Translations under genes and position numbers: made by a program | Shown: in pieces, positions 1 to 8,057 of the stretch | How positions within the stretch are numbered: the stretch's first letter is position 1 | Layout: each line of letters starts with the position of its first letter | Notes under the pieces: model-generated | What the model was told of the DNA's origin: nothing | The model's input: the letters and a program-made list of their open reading frames with translations, nothing else | Database searches by the model: none | NCBI GenBank assembly: GCA_029975965.1 | Contig: JARKOV010000023.1 | Span: forward strand, 1 to 35,736 | Length of the DNA stretch: 35,736 nt | Source: Anaerolinea sp. | GTDB taxonomy: Bacteria > Chloroflexota > Anaerolineae > Anaerolineales > Anaerolineaceae | Reading direction: 5' to 3'

Positions 1-1021
1 AGTAGCGGATGCGAGGGTCGATGAGGGCGTAGAGCAAATCCATCACCAGGGTGATGCCGCCCACGAATAAGGCAAACACGCCGATCGTCGCCTGGACGGC
101 GGTGTAGTCGCGCAGTTGAATGCGCTCCACCAGGTAACGCCCCATGCCGGGCCAGGAGAAGGTCGTCTCGGTCAGCACCGCCCCGGCCAGCAGGATGGCA
201 AATTGCAGCCCGATGAGGGTCATGATCGGGATGAACGTGTTGCGCAACGCGTGGCGGTACACCAGGCGTTGCTCCGGCAGCCCGCGCGCCCGACCTGCGG
301 TGATGAAATCGGACTGGAGCATCTCGATCATGTTGATACGCGTCAGGCGGATGAACACGCCGGTCAGCGCCAGGCCGAGGGTGAGCGAAGGCAAGACAAG
401 ATGCGCCAGGGCCGAGCCGAGCGCGGGCCAGTTGGCGGTCAGGATCGCGTCGATCACGTAGAAATTGGTGATCGGCTTGAAGGTGGTCAGGAGCAGGGTG
501 TTCATTCGCCCGGCCAGAGGCAAAATCGGCAGGCGCACTGAAAAGACGATCTGAAAGACCAGCCCCATAAAGAAGATGGGAATGGAATAGATGACGATGC
601 TGAACAGGCGAATGCCGAAATCGACCGCCTTTTTTCGCTTTTTGGCCGCGAAAGCGCCCAGCAAGATGCCGAAAACGGCGGTGAAGATCATCGAGGGGAT
701 GCTCAATTCCATGGTCGCCGGTAACCGCTCCCCCAGCTCGTCCTTGATCGGTCGCTCGCCCTGGGTCAGCGCGGTGCCGAAATCGAGGCGGATCATTTTC
801 CACAAAAAGTCGAAATACTGGATGTGCAGCGGTCGGTTTAATCCCAGCCGCTCGCGCAGCACTTCGGCCTGCGCCTCGGTCACCTTGGGGCCTAGCTGCG
901 AGCGAATCGGGTCGCCCGGCAAGATGCGCATCACCAGGAACACCATGGTGATCAAGATCAGCACCATGGGAATGGTCAGGAGGATGCGGGTGATCAAGAA
1001 GTTGCGTAACGATGCAGACAT
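1..1021 (-). CDS. Peptide/oligopeptide ABC transporter permease (DppB type), cut at window edge
   Basis: The reverse strand reads 340 codons from ATG at 1021 with no stop before the window edge. A GGAGG lies seven bases upstream of the ATG. The product starts MSASLRNFLITRIL and has a hydrophobic first helix. It contains the GDPI stretch after TM1, a large periplasmic loop, and the EAA-type cytoplasmic loop of binding-protein-dependent permeases (TAGRARGLPEQRLVYRHALRN). The last residues visible are DPRIRY, the usual C-terminal end of DppB/OppB proteins, so only a few residues can be missing. It should form half of the membrane channel of a peptide-type importer. It follows the binding-protein gene in the same direction, and a DppC partner is expected just beyond the left edge. 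The substrate cannot be told from sequence; peptide, nickel and sugar-oligomer importers share this family. Confidence 0.93.
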   Translation of the reverse strand, partial: MSASLRNFLITRILLTIPMVLILITMVFLVMRILPGDPIRSQLGPKVTEAQAEVLRERLGLNRPLHIQYFDFLWKMIRLDFGTALTQGERPIKDELGERLPATMELSIPSMIFTAVFGILLGAFAAKKRKKAVDFGIRLFSIVIYSIPIFFMGLVFQIVFSVRLPILPLAGRMNTLLLTTFKPITNFYVIDAILTANWPALGSALAHLVLPSLTLGLALTGVFIRLTRINMIEMLQSDFITAGRARGLPEQRLVYRHALRNTFIPIMTLIGLQFAILLAGAVLTETTFSWPGMGRYLVERIQLRDYTAVQATIGVFALFVGGITLVMDLLYALIDPRIRY

Positions 1022-1144
1022 GCAATCCCTCCGGTTATGGATGCGCAACCGGGCACAAGAATAAGTTACAGATTAGCACAGAATCGGCAGAGCGGCAAGA
1101 TTTCGCCATTCTTTTTTTTTATCGCCCACGCGGCATAACCATGC

Positions 1145-1203
1145 CCGATTGTGTTTCAATTTTTCTATCCAGTGTGGGCTTTGACCCACATTTTATAGAA
1201 AAA
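1145..1203. repeat. Palindromic intergenic repeat, copy 1 of 3
   Basis: A 59-base element with an inner hairpin, TGTGGG (1173-1178) pairing with CCCACA (1185-1190), inside an outer arm TTTTTCTAT (1160-1168) pairing with ATAGAAAAA (1195-1203). Related copies lie at 3334-3392 and about 16192-16251. It sits between the binding-protein gene and the permease gene. It could act as a processing or stabilising hairpin in that transcript, or simply be a dispersed repeat. Confidence 0.6.
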
Positions 1204-1252
1204 CAGTAACTACTCAGCCAGAGGTGCAAGGAGCCCGGCAAAGGGTAAAGGA

Positions 1253-1279
1253 GGGGCGGGTCTTGATCAGACCCGCCCC
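1253..1279 (-). terminator. GC-rich hairpin downstream of the binding-protein gene
   Basis: A perfect 11-bp stem (1253-1263 with 1269-1279) and a 5-base loop lie about 55 bases past the stop of the substrate-binding gene. The U-tract on the minus strand is weak. It is more likely a partial terminator or 3'-end stabiliser that keeps the binding protein in excess over the permease than a full stop. Confidence 0.5.
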
Positions 1280-1333
1280 AACAAAGGTTCGATGCCTCAC
1301 AGGCCGCCCTTGCGACCCGTGAACGGGCGGCGT

Positions 1334-3031
1334 TTACTCGCCGCCGGTCATGAAGGTGTGGTTGAACACCAGGTAGCGCAGCGCGGGAGCATTGACGGTG
1401 GTCACGGTCAGACCTTGAACGCTCTGCAGACGGACAGCTTCCACCGGGCCAACCGTGCGCCAGGCGATGTCGATCGTGCCGTTCTCGACGGCGTTCGCCA
1501 TGGTGGTCGGGTCAGCGAAGTACTTGATGATGACGGTCTTGATCAGGGGCTTGTCATCGCCAAAGTAATTCGGGTTGGCTTCCAGCACCATCTGCTCGCC
1601 GACCACGTGCGAGGTCACGTAATAGGGACCCATACCGTTGAGCGAGGTGGGGAACTGCTCGATGGCGTCATCCGCGAATTCCGGAGGAACCGGGATGAAC
1701 GGCGGGGTGGCGGTGAGGGCCGGGAAGAAGGCGAAGGGGGCCTTGAGCTCGTACACCACGGTCAGATCGTCGGGCGCGGTCACGCTCGAGACGTAACCGG
1801 TGATCAGGCCTTTAACCTGCCCGTCCAGCGCGTTGAGGCGCTCCCAGGCGCGGATGTAATCGGCCGAGGTCACCGGGGTGCCGTCGGCGAACTTGATGTT
1901 ATCGCGCAGCTTGAAGGTGTAGGTCTTGCCGTCTTCACTGATCGTGGGGGCCTCAGCAGCCGCGCCGGGGACCAGGTCGGCCGTGCCGGGAATATAGCTC
2001 ATCAGCGAAGCGCCGGTGTTCTTGAGGATCTCCCAGTCGTGGGTAGCGTAGGCGTCGTCCGCGTCGAGGCTGTTCACCTCGTCGGTGGTGCCGATGATGA
2101 TCGTATCCTTGCTGCCAGAAGCGGGGACCGCGTCGGCGCCGAAGCTGAGCACGTTGTAGTTGAACTCAAAGGGCGCGCCAATCGTGATGCCCTCAACGCC
2201 CGGGCGGTTGGTGATGAACTCGGGCTCCCAGAACAACGGGATGGTGGGGACCTCTTCGGCGTAGAACTCGCCGATCTGCTTGTACAGCGCAGCGCGCTTG
2301 TCAGGATCGGTGGTCGAGGCGGCCTCGAGCAGCAGCGCGTCCATCTGCTCGTTGCAGTAGTTCACGCCGTTGCCGGGCGACTGCTCGCAGGAAGCGAAGG
2401 GGCTCAGCCAGGTTTCGGGATCGACAAAGTCGGGGAACCAGCCCAGGATGAAGACGGGCAGGTTTCCGGCTACGAAGCTGTCGACATACTCGGCCCAGTT
2501 CTGGCTCTTGAGGTTGACCTTGACCAGGCCGGTCTCTTCGAGCTGTTCCTTGATGACCTGCATCACGTCGGCCGTGGTCGTGCCGTAGTGCTCAGGCGGG
2601 AACCACAGGTCGAATTCGAATGGCGCGTCAGCGGAGTAGCCGAGACCGCTGAGCAGCTCAATGGCGAGGTTAAGATCGCGCTGGCCGTATTTATCCAGGA
2701 ACGGCTCGGTCGCGAAGGGGTAATCCGCGGGCACCATGTGGTATGCCGGGGTGTTGCGGCCTTCGAACACGCGGTCAACGATCACCTCGCGGTCGATCGC
2801 TGCGGCGAAGGCCTGGCGGAGCTCCTTGTTCCACAGAGGCTTGGGCTCAGCCGCTACTTCTTCGGTGGGGGTCGGCTCAGCCACGGTCGGCTCGGGTGCG
2901 GTGGTCGCGGTCGGCTCAACCGGGGCTTGCGTCGCCACGGTGGTGGCCTGCGGCGCCGGCTGGCAGGCGGTCAATGCAAACACCAGCACCAACACGAACG
3001 CCAAAACAGAATATGCTGACTTGAATTTCAT
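1334..3031 (-). CDS. Family-5 substrate-binding lipoprotein with circularly permuted domain order
   Basis: 565 aa. Residues 1-23 are a lipoprotein signal ending in the lipobox LTAC (Cys23), followed by a Pro/Thr/Glu linker to about residue 64. The family is SBP_bac_5 (DppA/OppA), which captures peptides or similar ligands outside the cell for an ABC importer, but the order is reversed. Residues about 66-300 hold what is normally the C-terminal half: LRQAFAAAIDREVIVDRV, then LGWFPDFVDPETWLSPF, then a TTDPDKRAALYKQI stretch. A short Ala/Ser/Gly linker leads to residues about 305-565, which hold the normal N-terminal half: DTIIIGTTDEVNSLD, then YTFKLRDNIKFADGTPV, then NGMGPYYVTS, ending at LRYLVFN. 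In ordinary members LRYLVFN runs directly into the LRQA..AIDR segment. The SD is AAGGAGGAG before ATG. It heads an operon with the permease at 1-1021. The family call is sure; the permutation is read by eye. Confidence 0.9.
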   Translation of the reverse strand: MKFKSAYSVLAFVLVLVFALTACQPAPQATTVATQAPVEPTATTAPEPTVAEPTPTEEVAAEPKPLWNKELRQAFAAAIDREVIVDRVFEGRNTPAYHMVPADYPFATEPFLDKYGQRDLNLAIELLSGLGYSADAPFEFDLWFPPEHYGTTTADVMQVIKEQLEETGLVKVNLKSQNWAEYVDSFVAGNLPVFILGWFPDFVDPETWLSPFASCEQSPGNGVNYCNEQMDALLLEAASTTDPDKRAALYKQIGEFYAEEVPTIPLFWEPEFITNRPGVEGITIGAPFEFNYNVLSFGADAVPASGSKDTIIIGTTDEVNSLDADDAYATHDWEILKNTGASLMSYIPGTADLVPGAAAEAPTISEDGKTYTFKLRDNIKFADGTPVTSADYIRAWERLNALDGQVKGLITGYVSSVTAPDDLTVVYELKAPFAFFPALTATPPFIPVPPEFADDAIEQFPTSLNGMGPYYVTSHVVGEQMVLEANPNYFGDDKPLIKTVIIKYFADPTTMANAVENGTIDIAWRTVGPVEAVRLQSVQGLTVTTVNAPALRYLVFNHTFMTGGE

Positions 3032-3176
3032 ACGAACACTCCTCCTTGGGTCAAACGGTGGGTTGTTGAGTCACAACTTGGCTAAGATGCTTTTTGCGAG
3101 GCGAGCGGCATGGCACCTGGATCGTTCTACCGCTCAATCCCGTCGGTTGGCGAGGCCGGCGGGAACCTCACAATGG
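3032..3176 (-). other. Long 5' leader of the binding-protein mRNA
   Basis: About 145 bases separate the predicted transcription start (near 3176) from the ATG at 3031. The leader contains a stem with arms GAGCGG and CCGCTC (minus-strand reading) near 3100-3135, and ends in a strong SD. I do not recognise a known riboswitch. The length allows for regulation, but nothing in the sequence proves it. Confidence 0.35.
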
Positions 3177-3181
3177 CTTTG

Positions 3182-3209
3182 ATTATACAACTCAAGGTTG
3201 ATTTGTCAA
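3182..3209 (-). promoter_or_regulatory. Consensus sigma-70-type promoter for the binding-protein operon
   Basis: Read on the minus strand: TTGACA (3209-3204), a 16-base spacer, then TATAAT (3187-3182). Both hexamers match the consensus exactly, so this should be a strong housekeeping promoter for the ABC uptake genes. Confidence 0.8.
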
Positions 3210-3275
3210 CGATTGAGTTGCTAATTGGCTGAGATTCAGGTTTTGACTGGAATGGCTATCGCGTTCTCCTTGTAC

Positions 3276-3303
3276 TTGACAGGCATACCGACTATACTAT
3301 TGA
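3276..3303 (+). promoter_or_regulatory. Probable promoter for the nSTAND operon
   Basis: A perfect TTGACA (3276-3281) is followed 16 bases later by TATTGA (3298-3303), a 4/6 match to the -10 consensus. The surrounding DNA is AT-rich. It lies about 130 bases upstream of the first operon gene and diverges from the binding-protein promoter. Confidence 0.45.
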
Positions 3304-3333
3304 TATATACGATCATTAATGTCCTGTATCACG

Positions 3334-3392
3334 CCGATTGTGGATCCATTTTTTCTGAAAAATGTGGGGCAAGGCCGGCATTTTACAGAAGA
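3334..3392. repeat. Palindromic intergenic repeat, copy 2 of 3 (degenerate)
   Basis: 59 bases that start with CCGATTGTG, as copy 1 does, and share the T-run plus TCT, the TGTGGG core and the ATTTTACAGAA tail with it. The right arm of the hairpin has mutated (CCGGCA instead of CCCACA). It lies in the leader of the nSTAND operon. Confidence 0.5.
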
Positions 3393-3433
3393 TAAATCAC
3401 GCGATCGTCACGCCGAACAATGGAGGTAGGGGC

Positions 3434-3817
3434 ATGGCAGACAAGTACAACCTTTCGGGAGATTTTCGCGGCTCGATCATCAACATCGAATCGACCCTGG
3501 AGAACGTCCAGCAGACCGTGGGGCAAATGAGCGCCGGGGACGAAAACACGCGCAAAGAACTGCAGGAATTGATTGGGCAGCTCTCGAAAGAGCTGAAGAA
3601 GAAGGTGCCACCGGAGAAGAAAGAACAGGCCGAAGCCGTTGCCGTCACCGCCAAAGCTCTCGTTGACCAGGCCAAAGAAGAAAAGCCCAACAAAACGATG
3701 GTGCAGATCACCGGTGAGGGCCTCAAGAAGGCTGCGCAAAACGTGGCGGACGTGATGCCGACCGTGCTCACCATCGCCACGCAGATCGTCATGGCGGTGG
3801 GAAAACTGGTCAAGTAA
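3434..3817 (+). CDS. Small helical protein with N-terminal YNLxGDFR motif, first gene of the nSTAND operon
   Basis: 127 aa from ATG 3434, chosen over an in-frame upstream start because GGAGG lies just before it and because the first residues (MADKYNLSGDFR) align with the next gene. The N-terminal motif YNLSGDFRGSIINIEST matches residues about 22-40 of the nSTAND protein (pattern YNLxGDFRxxxINIxST, with QQxV further on). The middle is highly charged and likely coiled-coil (KELQELIGQLSKELKKK). The last ~25 residues (VADVMPTVLTIATQIVMAVGKLVK) form one hydrophobic or amphipathic helix that could touch membranes. No signal peptide is visible. The stop is 14 bases before the nSTAND start. I do not know a named family. 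A role as a partner or effector recruited through the shared motif is inference. Confidence 0.8.
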   Translation: MADKYNLSGDFRGSIINIESTLENVQQTVGQMSAGDENTRKELQELIGQLSKELKKKVPPEKKEQAEAVAVTAKALVDQAKEEKPNKTMVQITGEGLKKAAQNVADVMPTVLTIATQIVMAVGKLVK

Positions 3818-3831
3818 GACCGCTGGCTGGC

Positions 3832-6786
3832 ATGAGCAAGTCTCCCACGCCGCGCAGGCGCTCGAAAGCCGCCTCAGCGGAACCCACCGGCGATGTTTAC
3901 AACCTCGACGGCGATTTTCGCAACGCGACGATCAACATTCACTCCACCATCGTCAGCGCTCAGCAGGCGGTGGAGCTCGAAGCGCAGCCGCCCGAGCCCG
4001 GCGAACCGCCCTACCTCGGCCTGCAATACTTCGACGAAGACGACGCCGACCGCTTCTTCGGGCGCGAGCTGCTCACCGCCCGGCTGGTCAACCGCCTGAA
4101 GAGCACGCGCTTCCTGGCTGTGATCGGCGCCTCGGGCAGCGGTAAATCCTCGCTGGTTCGGGCGGGCGTGGTGCCGGCCCTGCGCCGTGGAAACCGCCTG
4201 GCTGACGACTCGCTTCCCCCCACCGACAGCCCGCAATGGGATATCCGCATCTTCACCCCCACGGCTCATCCGCTGGAGGCGCTGGCAGGCGCGCTGACCC
4301 GCGACGCCGAATCGCCCACCGTGCTGGCGACCCTGAGCGCAGACCTGTCCGCCAATCCGCGCAGCCTCTGCCTGGCTTCGCGGCAGTTGCTGGCGCGCCA
4401 GGGTCGCCCGCGCCTGTTGCTGGTCGTGGACCAGTTCGAAGAAGTGTTCTCGCAGTGCCACCAGGAAGATGAGCGCAAGGCGTTCATCGACAACCTGGTG
4501 GCAGCATGCGACCCCCAGGACGACCAGCCGGTTACCCTGATGATCTTGCTGCGCGCCGATTTCTACGACCGCCTCAGCGGCCGGCTGGGCGAGCTGGTAT
4601 CGCAGCAGCAGGAATTGATCGGCGCGATGAGCCGCGACGAGCTGTTCAACGCCATCGTCAAGCCTGCCGCCCTGGGCGACTGGAAGATCCAGGAAGGTCT
4701 GGTGGACGTGATGCTGGACGACATCGGCGCGGAGCCCGGCGCGCTGCCGCTGCTCTCGCACGCTTTGCTCGAGACGTGGAACCGCCGGCGCAAGCGCACC
4801 ATGACCCTCTCCGGTTACACCGAAGCGGGCGGCGTGCGCGGCGCAATTGCCCGCACCGCCGAGGCGGTCTTCAACCAGCGCCTCTCCGCCGAGCAGCGCC
4901 CCATCGCGCGCATGATCTTCCTGCGCCTGACCGAACTCGGCGAAGACGCCAAAGACACCCGCCGCAGGGCTTCTTACTCCGAGCTGATCACCCGCGCCAC
5001 CGACCCGCTCACCATCGAAGCGGTGCTCTCGATCCTCATCGAAGCCCGCCTGGTGACCACCGGCGTGATCGAGCCGGGCGATGTGAAAACCGTCGAGGTG
5101 GCCCACGAGGCGCTCATCCTGCGCTGGCCCACCCTGCAAGAATGGCTGGCCGAAGACCGCGAGGGGCTGATCCTGCACCGCCAGCTCACCGACGACACCG
5201 CCGACTGGCTGCGCCTGAAGCGCGACCCCGGCGCGCTCTACCGCGGGCTGCGCCTGCAGCAGGCCGGCGAGTGGGCAACGAAGAACCCGGAGCAGCTCAG
5301 CTTGGACGAGCAGGCCTTCCTGGACGCCAGCCGCCAGGCGCTGGCGGACGAAGAAGTCCGCGAGCGGCGCTACCGCCAGTCGCTGCGCGTGCGCAAATAC
5401 GTGCTGCCGGCTTCGGCGCTGGTCCTGGTGGGTATCCTGGTCGTGCTCTTCTACGTCACCGGGCTGAACGTGCGCTTCAAAACGCCAGCCAAAATGAACG
5501 GCTTCTTCAATATCGCCGTGGCCGAGTTCGGCGCGATCGGCGCCGACGGCACTTTGAGCGCCGCTCCGGGCGACAGCGGCGAGACGCTCAGCGGGCTGGT
5601 GGGCAACAAGCTGGAATTTGAGATCGCCTCAGACCCCAACTTGCTCGTCTGGAAAGACGGTCCCGCGCTGCGCCAGCTCAACGTGACCATTGGCCGCGTG
5701 GAAGGCAGCACCGCCCAGGAAAAAGCCGCCGCCGCCGAGGCCATGGCTGCGCGCCTGAACGCGCAGATGATCGTGTTTGGCAACGTCGACACGCGCACCC
5801 AGCCTGCCAGCCTCCAACTGGAATTCTGGCTCGCTCCGCAACTGGAATATTCGTTTGACGTGGGCGCGCGGAGCTACGCCACGGGCAGCGCAATCGCCAT
5901 CCGCGATCTGCAAAACCTGACCCTCGAAATTCAACCCGAGATCGACCGGCAGGCCAGCACGCTGGCCTGGGTGGCGCTTGGGCTCACCCGCATGCGTTTC
6001 GGGCAATCGGTCGAGGCGCTGCAATCTTTCCGCCGCGCCGAAGAATTCTCCCCCGAGTCGGCCGCGGTGCAGTTCTTCATCGGACGCGAAAGCCTGTTCC
6101 TCTCCGACAGCGATCCCGAGCGCCAGGAAGACCTCACCCGCCAGGCCCAGGCGGCATTCCAGAAAGCCCTCGAACTCGACCCAACCTACGCCAACGCCTC
6201 GATCGGGCTGGGCAGCACCTACTTCGCCATGGCCAAACGGCTGGTGGGAGACGGCAGGAACAAGCCGCAGCAGCAGCGCGCGCTCGAGCAGGCCGGCGAG
6301 CTGGTCGCCCAGGCCATGGAAGCGTACCGCACCGTTGAACGGCTCCCCGACACCAGCGAAGAGAGCGGCACGCCGCTCCACCTGATCGCCCGACTGGGAA
6401 GCGGCACCAGCCTGCGCCTGCTGGCCGAGATCCGCTATCTGCTCGAGGACCCGGCCGGCGCGCGCGCCGCCGCCGAGGAGTCGGCGCGGACGCTGGAAGA
6501 GCTGGTCGCCTCGTTTGGCTCGCCGGGCAGCGAGCGCTACCTCGCCCAGACCCACCAGGCCCTCGGCACAGCGTACCAGTGGCTGGGTTTCCTCAGCGAG
6601 GTTGACCAGCAGTTTGAGCAGAGCCGGCAGGAGTACCAGCTGGCGCTGGACAGTTACACCCGCTGCATCGACCTGGGCCAAGCCTCCGCCGACCAGATCG
6701 TGCGCGTGGATATCGCGCAGAAATTATGCCTGCCGTTCCGCGACGAGTTGCAACAGTACCTGGGCGAGACGGGAGGAGGAGGATAG
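3832..6786 (+). CDS. nSTAND1-type ATPase with one membrane helix, TolB-like region and C-terminal TPRs
   Basis: 984 aa. Residues about 22-40 carry the YNLDGDFR...INIHST motif shared with the preceding small protein. At about 60-77 comes PYLGLQYFDEDDADRFFGRE, the signature that opens nSTAND1 ATPases. Walker A is GASGSGKSS (about 99-107) and Walker B LLLVVDQFEE (Asp200). Downstream, GALPLLSHAL and a VAHEALILRWPTL motif are typical of the family's helical part. A single transmembrane helix (about 524-545) separates this from a region resembling the TolB/FlgO-like fold (FNIAVAEFG, then LNAQMIVFGN) and a TPR array (about 690-960). The ATPase is probably cytoplasmic and the TPRs outside. STAND ATPases are switch proteins that oligomerise on sensing a signal. 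The following SH3b lipoprotein starts one base after the stop, implying translational coupling. The fold call is sure; the biological role is unknown. Confidence 0.9.
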   Translation: MSKSPTPRRRSKAASAEPTGDVYNLDGDFRNATINIHSTIVSAQQAVELEAQPPEPGEPPYLGLQYFDEDDADRFFGRELLTARLVNRLKSTRFLAVIGASGSGKSSLVRAGVVPALRRGNRLADDSLPPTDSPQWDIRIFTPTAHPLEALAGALTRDAESPTVLATLSADLSANPRSLCLASRQLLARQGRPRLLLVVDQFEEVFSQCHQEDERKAFIDNLVAACDPQDDQPVTLMILLRADFYDRLSGRLGELVSQQQELIGAMSRDELFNAIVKPAALGDWKIQEGLVDVMLDDIGAEPGALPLLSHALLETWNRRRKRTMTLSGYTEAGGVRGAIARTAEAVFNQRLSAEQRPIARMIFLRLTELGEDAKDTRRRASYSELITRATDPLTIEAVLSILIEARLVTTGVIEPGDVKTVEVAHEALILRWPTLQEWLAEDREGLILHRQLTDDTADWLRLKRDPGALYRGLRLQQAGEWATKNPEQLSLDEQAFLDASRQALADEEVRERRYRQSLRVRKYVLPASALVLVGILVVLFYVTGLNVRFKTPAKMNGFFNIAVAEFGAIGADGTLSAAPGDSGETLSGLVGNKLEFEIASDPNLLVWKDGPALRQLNVTIGRVEGSTAQEKAAAAEAMAARLNAQMIVFGNVDTRTQPASLQLEFWLAPQLEYSFDVGARSYATGSAIAIRDLQNLTLEIQPEIDRQASTLAWVALGLTRMRFGQSVEALQSFRRAEEFSPESAAVQFFIGRESLFLSDSDPERQEDLTRQAQAAFQKALELDPTYANASIGLGSTYFAMAKRLVGDGRNKPQQQRALEQAGELVAQAMEAYRTVERLPDTSEESGTPLHLIARLGSGTSLRLLAEIRYLLEDPAGARAAAEESARTLEELVASFGSPGSERYLAQTHQALGTAYQWLGFLSEVDQQFEQSRQEYQLALDSYTRCIDLGQASADQIVRVDIAQKLCLPFRDELQQYLGETGGGG

Positions 6787-6787
6787 G

Positions 6788-7690
6788 ATGAAATCCATCA
6801 CCCGGTTCATCAGAGCCACAGCCGTTTTATCCGTAGTGATGCTGAGCGCGCTGGCCTGCGTCTCGCCGGTGAGCAACGCGCCCACCGCCACCCCGCAGGT
6901 GATCACGGTGGTGGTCGAAGCCACCCAGGCGCCCTCGCCTACCGCTTCCCCCACCCAGCCGGCCACCGCCACGCCATCCTTCACCGCCACGCCGCCCCCG
7001 CCCACCGCGACGACCGGCCCGCAGTGCACCGTGCTGCAGCGCCTGAACTTCCGCAGCGGGCCAGGAACGGCCTTCAACCCACCGCTCGGCGTGCTCGACA
7101 AAGACACCGTGGTCGCCGCACAGGCTTTCAACCCCACCGGCTTCCCCGGCGGGTCGTGGGTGCAGGTGGTGAATCCCGCCAACAACCAGGTGGGATGGGT
7201 CAGTGCGGGGGCGCAGTTCGTCAACTGCAACTTCGACCTGACCAGCCTGCCCTCCGTGGCGGTCAGCCCTCCGCCCACCCCGCGCCCACCTTCGGTCAGC
7301 AATTCGCAGCCGCAGGGCACCTTCGACGGCTTCGACTACGAGCTGATCTTCTCGACCAGTTCGCTGCTGCGCATCGCCTTGCGCGTCGAAGACCTGCCCG
7401 GCGACGCCGATGGAGATGGGGTGACCCAGGTGAAGTTTATCGTCCAGACCCAAGACGGCAATCCGGTCTACGAGACCACCGAAGGCAAAGCGGCGTTCTG
7501 CATCTTCGGCGGCGACAACCCGGGCTGCAACCCCTGGCCGGTGACCAATTACCAGCTCACCTGGGGCGCAGGCGGACCGGCGCTGACAGATGGCACCTAC
7601 AAGGTGCGCATCGAAGCCGAGGGAGTGGATTCCTTCGGCGCCACCATTTACGGCACCTGGCGCTTCGACGTCACCCTCGACGTGCCATAA
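6788..7690 (+). CDS. SH3b-domain lipoprotein, third gene of the nSTAND operon
   Basis: 300 aa. The ATG at 6788 follows the nSTAND stop by one base, and the SD (GGAGGAGGA) lies inside the end of the upstream gene. An open frame runs further upstream, but this start gives a perfect lipoprotein signal (lipobox ALAC, Cys24). A Pro/Thr linker (about 33-75) leads to a bacterial SH3 domain at about 78-145 (LNFRSGPG, then GSWVQVV, then GWVSAG), a fold that often binds cell-wall peptides. After a second Pro-rich linker comes a C-terminal beta-rich domain (about 180-300) with an acidic DADGDG stretch and three cysteines. It should sit on the outer face of the membrane, on the same side as the TPR part of the neighbour. 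A role as sensor or ligand-binding partner is inference. Confidence 0.85.
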   Translation: MKSITRFIRATAVLSVVMLSALACVSPVSNAPTATPQVITVVVEATQAPSPTASPTQPATATPSFTATPPPPTATTGPQCTVLQRLNFRSGPGTAFNPPLGVLDKDTVVAAQAFNPTGFPGGSWVQVVNPANNQVGWVSAGAQFVNCNFDLTSLPSVAVSPPPTPRPPSVSNSQPQGTFDGFDYELIFSTSSLLRIALRVEDLPGDADGDGVTQVKFIVQTQDGNPVYETTEGKAAFCIFGGDNPGCNPWPVTNYQLTWGAGGPALTDGTYKVRIEAEGVDSFGATIYGTWRFDVTLDVP

Positions 7691-7693
7691 CCG

Positions 7694-7885
7694 TCAATCG
7701 TGCTCGTGAGGCTCAAGGTGCTCGGCCCCCGGCAGCTTACCCACCAGTCGCTGCGGCTGGTGAATCAGCACCGGGAAGTCTTGCGGGCAGATCCAGTAAC
7801 TGACGTGCTGGTAATGCAGCTCGATCAGCGGAATTGCGTGGCTGTCACGGTTGCATACCAGGCATTTCGGTTCGGCATCGTCCAT
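7694..7885 (-). CDS. Small Cys/His protein, possible zinc binder
   Basis: 63 aa, MDDAEP start with GAGGAG upstream. Cys8-x2-Cys11, Cys33 and His42 form a plausible zinc site. The middle (IPLIELHYQHVSYWICPQDFP) and the end (GAEHLEPHEHD) look like a compact conserved domain with an acidic, His-rich tail. It runs convergently with the SH3b lipoprotein gene, three bases away, and divergently from the MFS gene. Function unknown. Confidence 0.7.
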   Translation of the reverse strand: MDDAEPKCLVCNRDSHAIPLIELHYQHVSYWICPQDFPVLIHQPQRLVGKLPGAEHLEPHEHD

Positions 7886-8049
7886 CGATCACTCCTCTGA
7901 GCGAAAATTTTGACTGCTCTTGTAAATACTCGGCCGCTGTAAGATGGTTCCCCAAGGATCTTTCGCCATCCGCCTCAGCAGATACGCGCATTTTATCATT
8001 CACGGGCACGGCGGGTCTTTGAGGAGGCGCAAAGACCGCTGTTCGTGGG

Positions 8050-8055
8050 TATAAT
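8050..8055 (+). promoter_or_regulatory. -10 box close to the MFS start codon
   Basis: TATAAT at 8050-8055 lies 2 bases before TTG 8058 and 8 bases before TTG 8064. If it is used, transcription would start near 8062-8064, giving a leaderless mRNA beginning at the second TTG. No good -35 is visible. A hairpin (GGTCTTT/AAAGACC, 8014-8037) lies upstream. Confidence 0.45.
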
Positions 8056-8057
8056 GG

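Noticed and set aside
1292..3019. Long plus-strand frame of 575 codons across the binding-protein gene
   Set aside because: It is the antisense shadow of the high-GC binding-protein gene; low-complexity Gly/Arg/His-rich product, no motif, no SD.
3032..3176. Known riboswitch in the binding-protein leader
   Set aside because: No conserved core of a riboswitch class I know could be matched; only a 6-bp stem is clear.
3874..5178. 434-codon minus-strand frame inside the nSTAND gene
   Set aside because: Gln/Ala/Gly-rich shadow opposite a gene with clear Walker motifs.
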